A stretch of DNA of 64,000 bases from Sclerurus mexicanus (GCA_013396755.1 VWZF01005256.1:335275-399274); one strand, 5' to 3'; shown: positions 20,998 through 34,085, numbered from the stretch's first letter. Program-made: numbers and translations. The notes: generated by a model from the sequence alone, not told the origin.

Positions 20998-21903
20998 CTT
21001 CAAAACAGAAAAGAAAAAAAATCTATTAGGAAGACTTCTCTCACAGGGCTCTCTGCCCTCAGAGATGGTAGAGAAGGCAAGTCTTGGACACGTGGATGTT
21101 CCAATGGCATTTGTGGAAAGTTGCAAACAAGAAGAAACAAGGCATTCAACACTTCACACCTTCTCCTGCTTTTCCAAAGGAAAAAAAAGGTGAACTTTTC
21201 ATATCATGGGCAATTTGGGAAGCTGGGTCCAGGGTCCCCTTTTCAAGATAAGGGCCAGCCCAATGCAGTGGAGTCAAGGGCACCAAGGGAAGGAATGAGA
21301 AAAGTGGGGAGAAGGAAAAGGGGGAACAAGTCCTGGCTTGGCCGTGGAGACAAGGTACTAGACCTGTCCTGCATGAAGGACAAACTGGCAAAGCCTACCC
21401 ATGCCCTGGCAGGACACCATGTCCCAGGGACACTCCGAACTGAGATGAGGTGCAGGTTAAGTAGGGAGAAAGGTGCTATCCAGACAGGGAAAGTTTGCCA
21501 TAAAACAGGTTCCCAAGCCTCTTGTTCCATCAAGATTGCTCCGAAAGTCCCTGGAATGTACACGGTTGAGCCCACAACTCCTGTACAACAGCCCACTGTG
21601 CCTCTGCTGTCAGAAGGGGAGCTGCTGGCTTGGGGTCAGCTTTTCCCAGTGCCACAGCATCCCCTGGCTGGCCAAAATGATGCTGTTTCAGGGGATAAGC
21701 AAATGGTCCCGGGAAAACATTCTGCTCAGGCACAGCCGGGTAAGCAGCTTCACTGGCCTCCTGCATGAGACCTTCTTGGGAAATGCCACAGCACAGCACC
21801 TCCTTAAAACAGCATCTGGGTGAAAAGCATGAGCGTGTGAAGTGTGAGCACTGCCACTCACTGAACTCTGGCCAGTTCTTGTCTGTCAGCCACCCATACT
21901 CAC
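20998..21903 (-). other. NRG2: NRG2 intron
   Basis: 906 bp from donor GTGAGT to acceptor GTTTTGAAG. No repeats recognised. Confidence 0.9.
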
Positions 21904-22006
21904 TTGGTTTTACAGTAAGCTACCACACAGACGATGCCCACCACAAGCAAGGCAACGCAGATTCCCGTGATGGTTAAAACTCTCTTCTGGTAGAGCTCTT
22001 CTGCTT
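21904..22006 (-). CDS. NRG2: NRG2 exon: juxtamembrane and transmembrane segment
   Basis: 103 bp from acceptor TCTCCATTTGCAG to donor GTGAGT. Two bases complete a Lys codon with the A left by either EGF loop exon. Then AEELYQKRVLTITGICVALL and VVGIVCVVAYCKTK, that is a short extracellular stalk, the metalloprotease-cleavage region of the family, and a single hydrophobic transmembrane helix of about 23 residues. The protein is therefore a type I membrane precursor at the cell surface. The AEELYQKRVLTITGIC block is diagnostic of neuregulins 1 and 2. Confidence 0.97.
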
Positions 22007-24003
22007 CTGCAAATGGAGAGAAAGAAACCAGTTACCAAATGGGCTCCAGCACCGGCGGTGCACAGGAACCAGCACTGCGTGTGGGTAAGACAGAGGACAG
22101 GGCTCAGGCACACCTCCTACCAATTCACTGCCCGTCTAAGAGCTGCCCCACACCTGAGCCCAGCTGGCCCAACCTGACTCACCCCTTTGAGACCTTCACT
22201 CCTTTTGTCTCCCTGTACCTTCTCCCTCTCTCACTCGGTGGCTCACCCCTTCTGCACTCACACTTCTCACTTTCCCTTCTTTTCCCACAGTGACTAATCT
22301 CAAAAAGCCCCACAACTCTCCTCTCCCTTCCAGCAGATCCCCTTTTTCTGATACCTTAGTGACCTGCCAAGGAAGCCCTTGAGCACCCCCCACTCACCAC
22401 GAGCACGCATGCCCTGTGATGCCCTGATCACAGGCTCTGCTCTGACGGGCTCAGAATGCCTTTGCCTTGCAGCTGCTGCATGCCCTGGAGCTCGGTGGTG
22501 TCTTAGGACCACTGAGCAACAGGCCCCAGAGCATGTAGGTGCTGAAAGGGACATCCTAGAACAGTCAAAAAGCAGCATGAGGATGGAGAAGTGACAGCGC
22601 GTTAGACAAAAAAAAGGGAGTGGACTAATTAAAATACAGTAACCAGTGATGGATTTTTAATGGAACCCTAGGAAGCGATTCATTCCATTGCAGCAGGTAA
22701 CTCAGAGGCACACACAAAATATAAGCAGCTTGCTGCTGCTTCTCTCAAATGTCACTGTGTGTCACAGGCCACCTCTCAAACCAGAAAAGTCACTTGCATC
22801 AAAAACCAAACCATGCTGGAAGTGAGGTAATTCATTCCCATCAATCAAAGCTCCCAGGAAATGCTTGGATGTCACTTGGAGTGTAACTGAGCTACACCTA
22901 GGCAGTAATCCCATGGCAAGGACACCTCTTCCCCCGTGGTTACACCAGAACAGACCCTCTTCTTGGTGACATCCAGCAATTTGGTTCCCCAGTTGGAAGA
23001 CTGGAGAAGGATTCAGTGCACAGCTGCCATGGGTGTTTCAGTTCAGCATCTAGGAATGATGTCTTCATGCCCCCACACTATGTGTTAATGCTAAAGTTAT
23101 TGGGGTTTGTGCCTTCTTTAATATTCATTGGAATATTTATTTCATATAGATTAGTCAGTAAGAGTCATGCCATGGTTGCTGAGCTTCATCACACCACTGA
23201 AAATACTTTCCATGGATTTTCTGAAACCCCCAGTGCTACCAAACACTCAAATACAAAACCAGAAGAGAAACAGGTTTATGTCTGGGATGAGATTTTAGCA
23301 AAAAAAATTGAGGGGGAAGCAGTGAAACATCTCAGATACCTGAATATTTAGAACCTTTTCAGCTTGCCATTTTAGGAAGGAAAAAGCATTTTTGGGAGGA
23401 AAAAAAAGCACTAGGAAAAATGTTCATCTCATTGAAAGTCTCAAAATGGGAATGGAAAAAGGTTTGCTAAACAAGGGCTGAGAATGACAGCCCTGGCATG
23501 AAGATGCAAAACATAATCAACAGAGCTTACTTGTTTTCCCTGTAAAGAACCAGGTGGAACTGGTAAAGAACCGACTCTGAGGTGAAACACTTCCTTTAGT
23601 GACACGTTTCCCTTGTGTGGGTACTCTACTCCAGGCATCAGCAACCATGGCAGACAAGCCTTCTTGCTCTTGCACAGCTCTGGGACCTGGATTCCATCTG
23701 TACAACTCTTTCCTTCAGACAGGAATTTCAGAGGTTTTTCTATGAATTAGGAGAACCAGGTAGGATCATGTCCTGGTTATGGATGGCACCAGGCAAGAAT
23801 TTTGCTACTACCCAGCAAAAATTATATTAACCAAAAAAAAAAGAGGCTGGACAGGAGGTCTGTTTTCACCATGGACTCATTCATCAAGCCAATTTTTTTC
23901 AAAGATTCTTCGTCAGCAATACTTTTTGCTACGAAGACTTCTTTTCCTAAGCAAGAATCATTACCTTTAAATCATGGAGGAGGAAGAAAGAGCAAAGTCA
24001 ACA

Positions 24004-24118
24004 AAACTATGGTTTGTTGTGTTTTTGTTGGTGTTTTTTGGGGGGTTTTGTGTTTTTTTTGGTTTGTTTTTCTTTTTGTTTGTTTGTTTGTTTGAGTTTT
24101 TTGTGGTGTTTTTTTTTT
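24004..24118. repeat. G/T-rich low-complexity tract with TTTG repeats
   Basis: Almost only T and G on the + strand, with GGGGGG runs and five TTTG units, followed by a T run. Simple sequence. Confidence 0.85.
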
Positions 24119-25140
24119 CCCATTACATGACAAAATTCTTCACCCAAGGCTCCAATCCCACTCTCTGTTCTGGTGATCAGGTCAATATGGGACCCTGACA
24201 TTGACATGTCTGACTGTCCTGAACCTTCATCTTGCATAGGGAATGTTTTAGTTCATCAGAAATGCAGATTTAGCCTCTCTGTCTTGAGCTGACAGCTCTG
24301 CTACCTGAAGCAGTGAGATGTGAGGCTGTGCATCACTGCTGCAAACTGAAAATTCAATGACCTGCTGTTAGTAATTCAGCTTGGCTCTCAACATCTCATT
24401 AAAGCTGATGCTCTATAACAGCATCTTCACGTTGCACAAAACCATCTCGACAGTGACAGAAAGAAAATAAGAGAGTGCACACTACAGCTGTGTATTTGAG
24501 CAGGTAAGATCCTGGAGCAGGACTCGTCCATTTGTGTCTCTATGCTCTACAAACACCACGTCTTCGTCAGCAGCATCGTCACTCTACAGCAGCTAACACT
24601 ATGAACAAACCATGTGGTGCCACACAATGTCGACAGAATCACAGTCCAGCCATGGTGTCACAGCAAGGCATGACAGTGACAGACGAATGACAGAGAAGAG
24701 ACGACTGCAGACTGGGAACAGGATGTGTGAGGTTCTGTGATGACATCGAGAATGGATGAGGAAAAGGACAAGAGGTCAACAAAAAAGGGATGTCAAAAAT
24801 CCTCGATTTTAAAGTTTATTGAAGTGTATTAGCATTAGCAGCACCACTTTCTCTGAAACACCTGACCATAAAATTCACACACTTTCTGCAGTGGGGAAGA
24901 ACTGTCAGGGGTTGCCCCACCAGTCCTGGGGGATCAGGCATGCAAAATCTGGAGGAGATAAGCATCTCCAGCTTCAGCTAATGCATGCGTCTCCACCTCA
25001 GAGACCTGAGAGGGCAGTTTGGGATCCAGAAGTGAAAGATTGGTGTCCCCATATCTCCAGCAAATGGAACGGAACATTTTCCATATGAAGATCTGCTCTA
25101 GCTGACACTGTTGGACCAATGACTTTAAATTGCGTGATAA

Positions 25141-25300
25141 ATCATAGAATCATCATAGAACAGTTTGGGTTGAAAGGGACCTTAAAGCTCATCTTGCTGC
25201 AAACCCCCTGCCGTGGGCAGGGACACCTTCTGCTAGACCAGGTTTCCCACTCTCTCTTCTCCCACCTAACCAGCCCTCCCTGCTCTTGGCTTGTACAATC
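25141..25300 (-). repeat. CR1 LINE 3' tail fragment, reverse orientation
   Basis: ATCATAGAATCATCATAGAA, CAGTTTGGGTTGAAAGGGAC, CTTAAAGCTCATCTTGCTGC and GGGCAGGGACACCTTCTGCT are the reverse complement of the CR1 end. The right boundary fades in CCAGGTTTCCCACTC. Confidence 0.92.
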
Positions 25301-28300
25301 CAGGGAAACCTCACCTCAAGGATTTGATTTTCCAAGTGCTTACTCAAAAGATAACTTGATTTATTTCTAAAAAAAAGACTGAGGAGAATGGAAGGAAAAT
25401 AATATGGTTATGAGCAGCTGGGCAGGAGCAGGTAAATGCCCAAAGGCGATATTTTTAAATCATTTAAGTTACTGCAGTGTTTTTCCAAGCTTGCCACCAT
25501 GGTGCTCAGCATTGCGCCCTCCACTCTCGTGGAGAACTACTGACTGCCCTGGGATCTAGTTTTCTAGATTAACTCATCTCATGCCACCTTTTTTGGAATA
25601 ATTTCCTCCCAGTCAAGAACCAAAATGAGCCACTAAATTTTGGGAGGAGGAATGACAAAGCTCATCCTGACCTTTCATAGGATCCAGTGGAGGTTAATGC
25701 GCCTGGAATGGCAAATTCTATAAAAGACTTGATCTTCCTAAAATTTGCCTTCCCATTCCTGGAATGCCTTCCCCTGCTGGCAACCTTTTGGATGGACACA
25801 AACTCCTGCTTTTCAGTTAAATGCACAAAAGCATGTTGAATGGAGACGTATGGCAATTGTAACATCTCAGTCACGCCACACACACCAGGCTGCTGCTTGG
25901 AACAAAGAAAAAAGTGCTGCTAAAAATACACGTGCATTTTTATAGGTTTACATTTAGAATTTTTGATTTGCTTTGTTTTGGTTTTGTTTTGCTTTCTTTT
26001 TCTTTTTATTTTTATTTTTTCCAATCCAAACATCTCTCTTGGTGCCAGGGAAGTGAACAGAACAGCTGATTTTTCAATCATCCCATTAAAGCCATAAATA
26101 TAATGTGGGAAGCTCTTAATGGCTTCTGATTAATAAATGAATGGTTGTTCCATACCCTTTAATTCAAATCCAAGATGCTCTGCCAATGCAGAAAGAAGAC
26201 AAGGAAGAGAAAGAGAAAAAGAAAAACAGGTCTGTCAGAGAACTCTAAAATACAAACACACACACCGTGCAGTTACAGCAGGTTAGCTCTCGGCAGGCTC
26301 AGCAGCACTCACGCAGACACCGGGCGCTTCAGAGCACTTCAAATCCCCGCCACGTTATGCAAAGAAAGACCCAAACAAATTGCAGTGGAAGTTCATTATG
26401 AATTCTTTCAGTTAATTATGAATTCTTTTGAGATGAGCCATGTTTGTTAGTACCTGATATGGAATTCACAGTTCAGGCAAGGGGGAAAAAAAAAAAGACT
26501 AAAAAAAAAAAAAGGAAAGGTACACTTGTTCTGAAACGACTCCTGACAGGTCGAAACACATAGAGACTGCATGAACCTGGGGAAAACCATTCCTTCCCTT
26601 TCTACAGGCCAGCTCTGCCCTGGTTTCCCACAGCCCTCTTTGCCTGGGGGCTGAGCGCCCAAGGGGAGCGCTGGGCACACGGATGTGTGAGGCTGTGCCC
26701 GGGGTCCTGAGGCTTTGCCAGCCCCGTTCTGCTGCCCACGACCTCTCGTGTGGCCTGGGGTGCACAGTGTCCATCTCCTGACGGCGTGCCAGCCGTGCCA
26801 GCGCGTCTCTGGGCAGCTCAGGGCTGCCTCGAAAGCGGGCACAGCGAGGGATGAGCTGCCCGGGCTGGGCAACGAATCCCTCACAGAGCCAAAAGTGCAA
26901 ACTGCACTGAAAGTTTCCCTCAAGCCTGTGGTCTTCCCAATTTCACTTCTGCTGTGGTTCTGCATTGTTTGAGAAACACAAGCAGGCTGCAAAAAAAAAA
27001 AAAAAATAGCCCAAATTGAGGTGTCCGCTTTGAGATTCACGTTCATCACAAGTGATATCGCAGTTCGCCTGGCAGAGGCAGTGCCAAGCACAGGAGTTTA
27101 CTCAGAGAATCAATAACACAGTTATCCAAAACAGGTACCCTGAATTTCAGTATTTTCCTCGGACAGACCTCTCCTAAAGACAGTTTTTCTTACATAAACA
27201 TTGAAGTTCTCCATACTTACCACTGCACACAAAAGTGAGCTCTGCTGCTTCCAGGCACCATACACACAACATTATTTGCAGCTTGGAGATGTCCAGATTT
27301 ATTTATTATATTTTCCATAGGAACTGCTTTTTGCTGCACAGAAATATTGGCTTTCTTTTGCAATGCTGTTCAAAATTTAGGCGGGGGGGAATTAGCACTA
27401 ATTATTATGGAACACATAAACACGTTTTCTAAAGCAGGCTCTTCTCTTCTAATCAATGCTGACATTTGGGTTTGTTTGGTTTTTTTGGGGGGTGGGTTTT
27501 TTAAAATTTTGTATGATTTAAAGGCCACAAAACCCAGCTGCTCTCTGCTTCACATCTCACATCTGTCTAAAACAACCCACTCCACCGTGCATTTCAGAGT
27601 CATTTTGCCCAAGTTGCAGTGCCGTGGACATAATGTGGTGGGCAGCAGAGAACTGGACGGAATATATTCCTCCTAAACCTCTTGGTTATCACACCCAGCC
27701 CTGACCTATTCCTAAGTCTTCCTGCCATTGCACACACTGTTTCCCCTGACACTGACAAATGCATGTTAGAGATACCTCAAATTTCATTAAAATATCTAAG
27801 CTGTTGGTCCATCTGATAGCTGCAGATTGCCTATCCTGCCACATTTCCTTCCTCTTCCAGGACAGTGTGCCTGTGTTAAGAGCTGGGCAATACATGGAAT
27901 CTCCAGTTACAGAAAGACAGTAAACTTTCCCTAAACTCTACAGCTTGTCCAGTGCTGTAACAGCCTTGAAAATCCAGATCCATGACAACAGAGGATTGAA
28001 AATCTGCTGTGGATGAGCACACAGTTAACTTTAGGAGATCCCAAAGAGCAACCTGTACTGCTTCCAAGGGAGAGGAATCACCCTGCTGTGATAGACCACG
28101 AACACCCTGTCATTACCCAGCCACACCAAAGCATGACCATCACCCTGTAATTCAGTGGTCAGCAGTTATCGTGTCACTGAAAGGAAGCTGCAGAATGTTC
28201 GTGGAATTTAAAATGCTGCTAAATATTCGTTTGGGGATCAGATGAGTAAGAGGTGGAGGAGGAAGCAGAAAGGTGGGTAAAATAAAGAAGTATTCTTTCA

Positions 28301-31300
28301 CTTACTGCAATCACAGCAGGTAAAAAACTACTGCTGAAGAAGCGAAGTGAACAGAGAAGCTAAAATTCAGATCAAGGCCCTCCCAAAGGGCTTGAAGTGG
28401 TACCTTTATCCCTCTGCTCACAAGGACACCTCACCTCAGCGTTAGGAGCAAGGTTACCAAACCAGACCCATCAGAGGGGTCACTTCTGCATGTCAGGGTG
28501 ATGATGAGCCCTCCTCTGGCTGCAGCCTGGTGACTTATGAGTGAGAGGGACAATCCTTCAGGAAAACAAGAAGCCTCTGACACCATCAACCTACACTGCT
28601 CCACTTCCATCATGGTTGAGGCAGCAGCACTGGGGCCAGTTATGGGAACAGGTTCAAGAGAAAGCTGCTCTCCCAATGGATACCTGGAAATCCTGCCCTT
28701 AGTTTGCAAGCAGATCAGTAGGAAGACTCCAGTTATTTAAAATTCAATTTGTAAAGAAACCAAGAATTAAATATGGGGTAAAAATGAAGAATATGTGAGA
28801 TGACATTGTATATGACCATCAGCTCTAATCCAGGATGTTTACAGGCAGGCTGCAGACTGCAACTTTAATTGGGTCACAAAGTAGAAAATGAAAATGTTTC
28901 ACTAAGCAAGATGATGAATGGTATGACATTTGTCCTTCAGATCAGTGATGATTATTTGAGGACATAAATAAACAGCAAAGTTAAGATGAAATTTTTGTTT
29001 CCATAGACAAGATGCAAGCATAAATATAAAACTTTATCCCAAACTTCTAAATTGTTCCATAAAGCACAAATGGAAAGAATCCAAATGTGTAGACTTGTGA
29101 AATGTATAAATGTTCCTGCTGACCATATTTAACTTGCACTATCTCAGCCCCACCAGGAGCGAAATAGTTGCCAAGGTGTTTCACGAAACCTTTACAACCA
29201 GCCAGCCCAAAGCCTGGCAATTTATTAGCAAAACTCCAGGAGGGTTTTGCAGAGACCTGAAAAGCTCCTTGTAGAAGACAGAATATAGAACTAGATCTTC
29301 ATCTGGTGTAAAACAGGCAGCTATGGAATACAGGTGTCAACACAGCTTTAAAGAAAAGAGTTTCTTAGAAGGAAGGATGATTTTGAACATGCTTCTGTCT
29401 CCTGGGAAGAGCTGCAAGCCAAAGCTGTGCCTATGAAGGACATAGATGTCCACGGGCTGAGTCTCCAGCACCCACTAGAAGCTCTCAGAAAGAATTCCTG
29501 ATTATTTTGGATATTGTTAAACTGCTCACCCAGGTGGGCCAGGCAGAGAGGAAAATCTGGCTGCAGAGGCTAAATGGCCCATGGGCACCTGTGCTATGGA
29601 TTCATTCTGGCTGTGGATGAAGAGTTGGATGAGTTCTGGTGTCACTAATGTATGGACAGCCAGACAGAGACACCCGTGACTCTGCAGGTACCTGTACCAC
29701 AGTACCAGGGGCCACCTAACAGCTACACCCATGAGTTTTTCTATGGTGACACAGAAATTTGAAGACCTTGATGTGAAAAACATATTATTAAGAGGATTTA
29801 ATGACTCACCACTGTGGAAATAATTCTCATCTACGAGGTCATTTCTCTTTTTCATGTAGCAATTGCAGGCAATCACTGTCCTCTCAGTTCAATGCCATTA
29901 ATTCTCCTTCAGTCTAAATTACAATTGCTACTACAATTAAATGTTGCTTTAATGTCCCTCAGTTATATTTTGCAGCCTCTATAGGGCTTTCTTCTCACAG
30001 GCTGGTTAAAGCCTACGCAACACAATCTCCTAACTCTGATCCATCAGCCAATTCCTTATGTGTGGATGGAGGAGTGCACAGAGACCAGTGACATTTCATA
30101 CTGACAAAAGGCATCTAGACAGACTCGTCAGAGCATCTTTTTCTTCTCAGGTATGTACCTTTCAGCTCTTTTAATCTGAGTGAGTGAGCAGTTGTTTGCT
30201 CTGACATCTCTCCTTCCTGCTGCTGGGAGGTTTTCTATTTTGATGACTGTGGGAAAGCCACCTGTCCTACTGTCCTGCAACTGACCTACACTAAACAGCT
30301 TTTAAGTTTCCCTGTGAGACTTTGCCCACGCTTACTGGGTGTGGGGTCTCTATGCCTCAGTGTCTCAGGGCCCTCACCTGTGCTGGGTTATTGTCCACCA
30401 CTGGTGGCAGCCAACTGCGTGCTCAACCCTCGCCGCTGCAGCACAGAAAAGCCACACTGCCTCAGATCTCCTTGCAGAGTGAGCCTTGCTCAAAACCAGA
30501 CCATCAGGGTGGCTCAGACTAACACAGGCTCAGCCCGAAGGCAGGCTCAGAGAGCTGACACAGCCAGGTACCACAGTTCTGCTCAGAAGTGGCACCTTGC
30601 TGGGTCAGAGCAATGATGTCTGTTTGCACTTTGCATCCATTTTCTCGGATAAGTGGCTGTTTTAGAATGCTTCACCTTTATTTTTCCTGCAGTATTTCAA
30701 CACGTTTCCAAGGTAAAATGTAAAGCTATAAGCTGACAGGAACCAACTGCTGACTTGAATCACTTGCTTGAATTCTGCTGTTGCGAATTCCTACCAAAAG
30801 CAAACCATTCATCCAAACAAGGGCTGAGTTGGGACAGGCTGGGGGTCTCCAAGCCCAATAATACAATTCCTAACGAGTTCCTCTATACCAATCTGTCAGA
30901 AAACAGCAACAGTGTGAGCATGACATGAAAAAATCTCCAAGTTTTAACATTTCCTTTTCATTTTCAAGCAGTGGGGTATATACCCAGAAGGGTTGGCAGT
31001 GGGCACCTGCTCACAGGGTTGTAACAGCAACACAGAGAAACATCACATGCAAGAAAACCTAACCAAATACAGCTGATTTTCATCTTAATGACTGCGGGGG
31101 TCTAGCAGGTGTTTTGGGCAATCAAAGTAAAACAAACCTTCAGAGTTACCTGCCGAACAGACTAAGACAGCCTGGAGAACATGGGAAGTTTTACCTGAGC
31201 AAAATCTGAATAAGGTTTTAAATCAGAGAGATAGGAAGCTGCTCCCAAAAGGAAGGTACACAACATCTGGCACGATGCTGGGATGCTGCACCATCTCCAT

Positions 31301-33698
31301 CTGTGGCCCAAACTTAGCAAAGTATTTGCCATATCTTTTCAGAACAGCATCTTCAATTTAGCTCACTGCAGCCTCTCCCTCAGCCCTGGGATATACCTAC
31401 TAAAAGTCACTGGAGTATTTATTATTTATATTAAAGAATCAGAAGGTTCCAATCTAGGCCTGAAAACCTAAAATACCCCAAATACATTTAAAACACCACC
31501 AATGTAGGTGTCCTTATTTACTATTTAAGTATCTGTCAAATGCTGTCGGTGTTCTCAAATCATGAATCAGGACAGAGCTATTTTATTTCCAGTGGAAATG
31601 CCTGAACCTCATTTAATCTGTTTCAGCTTTTGACCTGTCAGAACCCATATGGGATGAAGCACTGAGTGAATTATAGAGCAACAGCAACTTCTACTGTGCC
31701 CTAATTATTGATAAAGTAGGAGGTAAACATTTGCAGGGTCCACACTCCAGTGAAATTCCTTTCCTGTCCAGAAAATCAACAAGTTCAGTGCAAGATTTTC
31801 TGCAGTGCTGCTGGCTACTTATATTACCCAACTGTGACCTGAAAGTGAAAACAGCTATAAACACGTCTGAATCATCTTCTTCCATGAATTTTACCCAGGT
31901 TGAGACAGGTAACCTGGATCGTTAAGCTTTTTCTACCTTACTGTGCCGTGGTTAAAGCAGAGTGGAGGTAGGAAATGTACAAATGTCTGTTTTAAAGCAG
32001 GTGTTGTTCCTTTAACATGTGAATAAAACTAAAACAAATCTCAGTCCCATAAAAAGCTGGATTCTGCAGGCTGGGGGTAAAAAACCCCCACGCTGTTTGC
32101 TCCCGCAATTAATGCTCTGAAAAGGCATTTTCCTGACAAAAAAACTCATTTCCTCCCATGTTTTGGTTTTGCAGCATGGTAGTAATAATATTTAAGCCTG
32201 TGGGACACCACCTTATGAAACATGACACAGATCAGCTTCACCAGGTGAGCATCCCACTGGTGTTTGCAGCCAGGGCTTCCAAGGGTGAAGGAAACCCTTC
32301 TGCATCAGGTGAAAGATCAAACCCGAACGTTTTGTTTAGTCATTTTAAAGACAGCTTACTTGGATGTTGGAGTCTAGGAGGATAAATCAATGGAGGTTTC
32401 AACTTCGGAAGCCAATTTGGAACAAAAGGCAATGTAAAAACATCGAGCTGTCCCAAGGGCCTCACAAAGTCCATTTGCATGTGTCTGTGTGCTCCACGGA
32501 AAGCAGTCTAATTGGAGCGCTTGCCAGTTATTAGCACGTGCTAATGAGACTCCTGCTTCTGCCAGCTCAGGATGGGAACTGCAGGACTCCTCACAGAGCA
32601 GTGGCAGAAGGGTACTGGCAATCAAGGAGTCATCGTGAAGAGGTGTTTCTCCTCTGGTTCCCACTAATTAAGGCCTCTTTTGTGGCTCTTTTTGAAAAGC
32701 CTCTTTTGAAACCCACCATTTGCTGTGGCCCAAGTGGCCAGCGTGGAGACAGGATGGGGCACAGGAGGGTCACAGGATGGGGCACAGCCAGGATCACCCT
32801 GGATGATTCCCTGCACGGTTCCTGTGCCTCCTTTCAGGTCAGCCCTTCCCCAGACCAGGATCCCACTGATGCTGGGACACTGTCTGCACAGGGACCTGGG
32901 AAAATTATCCACCTTGACCAAAATGAGCTAATGATGTCTATAAGTGAGACCTGTAGGAACTGGAAACTAGAAACTGGGAAGCACTGAGTGCAAGGGGTTT
33001 AGGGTATTTACACCTGCTGAATGCATTAAAGGATTGGTCACCACAGTGAGACACAAACCCTTATGCCGGGCTGTCCAATCCCCTGGGAGAGACAGGAACA
33101 TCCCCATGCCCAGGAGAGATGGAGAAAACCCTGAGATGTCCACCTGGCAGGCTTAGCCTGTGTCCTGTGTGGCATTGAGGCGTGGGAAGCCCCGAGGCAG
33201 TGGCAGCCACCAGTGTAACCCCTGGGCCACAGACTGTGAAGCGATTTCATTACAGCCACACCTTCGCTGTGACTTCCTCCGTTGGTACAAGGAGATTCAC
33301 CCCTTCCCCCTTCAAGAGTGGCAGGGAAACACACATCTCCTGCCCTGCCCAGCACGGTGCCCCGGGACAGCAGTGCTGGCAGGCGCAGCTCCACACACAG
33401 CTCGTCTCACACAGCACACCCACCACGTAACCCTGGGCCTCACTTGCATTTTGCCTGAGAAAAGAGCAAGCAGCATTCAGTTCAATCAGAAACGAAAGCA
33501 GAACCCATTCTAACAAACGGGGAGACAGCAAGAGCCCTGGTCCTCCTCTTGGACACGGTCACAGCTCCTCTTAGGGCCAAGCAGAGCCGGGAGTGCACAA
33601 GACAGGGAGAGGGCTCTTGGAGAACAGAAGAACCTGCTTTAAGGACATGACACAGAGCTACAAGGACAAGGGAGAGAGAGAAGTAGAAAGAGACATAC

Positions 33699-33757
33699 TG
33701 GAGAAGCTGACCATTGCGAAATGCTGACACCGGTCTCCTGTGAATTCGATCGGACAC
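33699..33757 (-). CDS. NRG2: NRG2 beta-type EGF C-loop exon
   Basis: 59 bp from acceptor TTTCTTCCGGTAG to donor GTATGT. With two bases from exon 43995-44115 it completes a Lys codon, then CPIEFTGDRCQHFAMVSFS, giving EGF cysteines 5 and 6 and the FAMV(N/S)F ending typical of beta neuregulins. Family knowledge: the beta loop generally gives higher ErbB affinity than alpha. Compared with human NRG2 beta as I recall it (CPVGYTGDRCQQFAMVNF), the loop is diverged at a few sites but keeps TGDRC. Ends one base into a codon, compatible with the transmembrane exon. Confidence 0.93.
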
Positions 33758-34008
33758 CTACCGGAAGAAAGAAAACCAGAAAGAGAGAAACAAGATAGCA
33801 AAATGACACCCAAACAGACTGAACTGAGGCCCCTTCAGGTCCCTTCCACGGCTCCTATCCATCTTCTCTCAGCCTTCACCCTTACCTGCAGCCCTAAGCC
33901 CTAGCCCAAAGCTGACACCAAAGCCATCCCTGACTAGACCACTCTACATCCACCGCTGTGCCCAGGAGGTTTTAAGTAGTGTGGTGCATTTTTTGTCTTC
34001 AAACATAC
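33758..34008 (-). other. NRG2: Intron between NRG2 alpha and beta exons
   Basis: 251 bp. The half next to the beta exon is pyrimidine-rich on the sense strand (about 33760-33795, with CTCTCTTTCT). It begins GTATGT after the alpha exon. Confidence 0.9.
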
Positions 34009-34085
34009 TTTGCTTAGGATCTGGCATGTACAATCGCAAAGGCAGTTTCTCCAAACATCTCTGTCCGAAGAATCCGTTTGGACAT
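34009..34085 (-). CDS. NRG2: NRG2 alpha-type EGF C-loop exon
   Basis: 77 bp from acceptor TTTTCCCCTCCAG to donor GTATGT. Completing the Lys codon gives CPNGFFGQRCLEKLPLRLYM PDPKQ, which I recognise as the NRG2 alpha EGF C-loop, with cysteines 5 and 6 in CPNGFFGQRC and the LYMPDPKQ tail. It is the alternative to the beta exon 251 bp further along the transcript. Its ends have the same phases (in after two bases, out after one), so either exon can join the transmembrane exon but not both. Confidence 0.97.

Larger units (their letters stand above)
22007..33698 (-). other. NRG2: NRG2 large intron between EGF loop exons and transmembrane exon
   Basis: About 11.7 kb. It holds a reversed CR1 fragment (25141-25300), a G/T-rich low-complexity tract (24004-24118), A-rich runs (26469-26516 and 26989-27006) and a palindromic E-box cluster near 32473-32545. 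In other neuregulins this intron can contain a short optional juxtamembrane exon; I looked and could not identify one. The rest shows nothing I can assign. Confidence 0.85.

Noticed and set aside
20956..21768. 270-codon open frame on the + strand
   Set aside because: Overlaps an NRG2 exon antisense and runs through intron; no family resemblance.
22007..33698. Short optional juxtamembrane exon (HLGF-type) expected in some neuregulins
   Set aside because: Searched by eye for a 24-bp phase 1-1 exon on the - strand and found no convincing match; a transcript would settle it.
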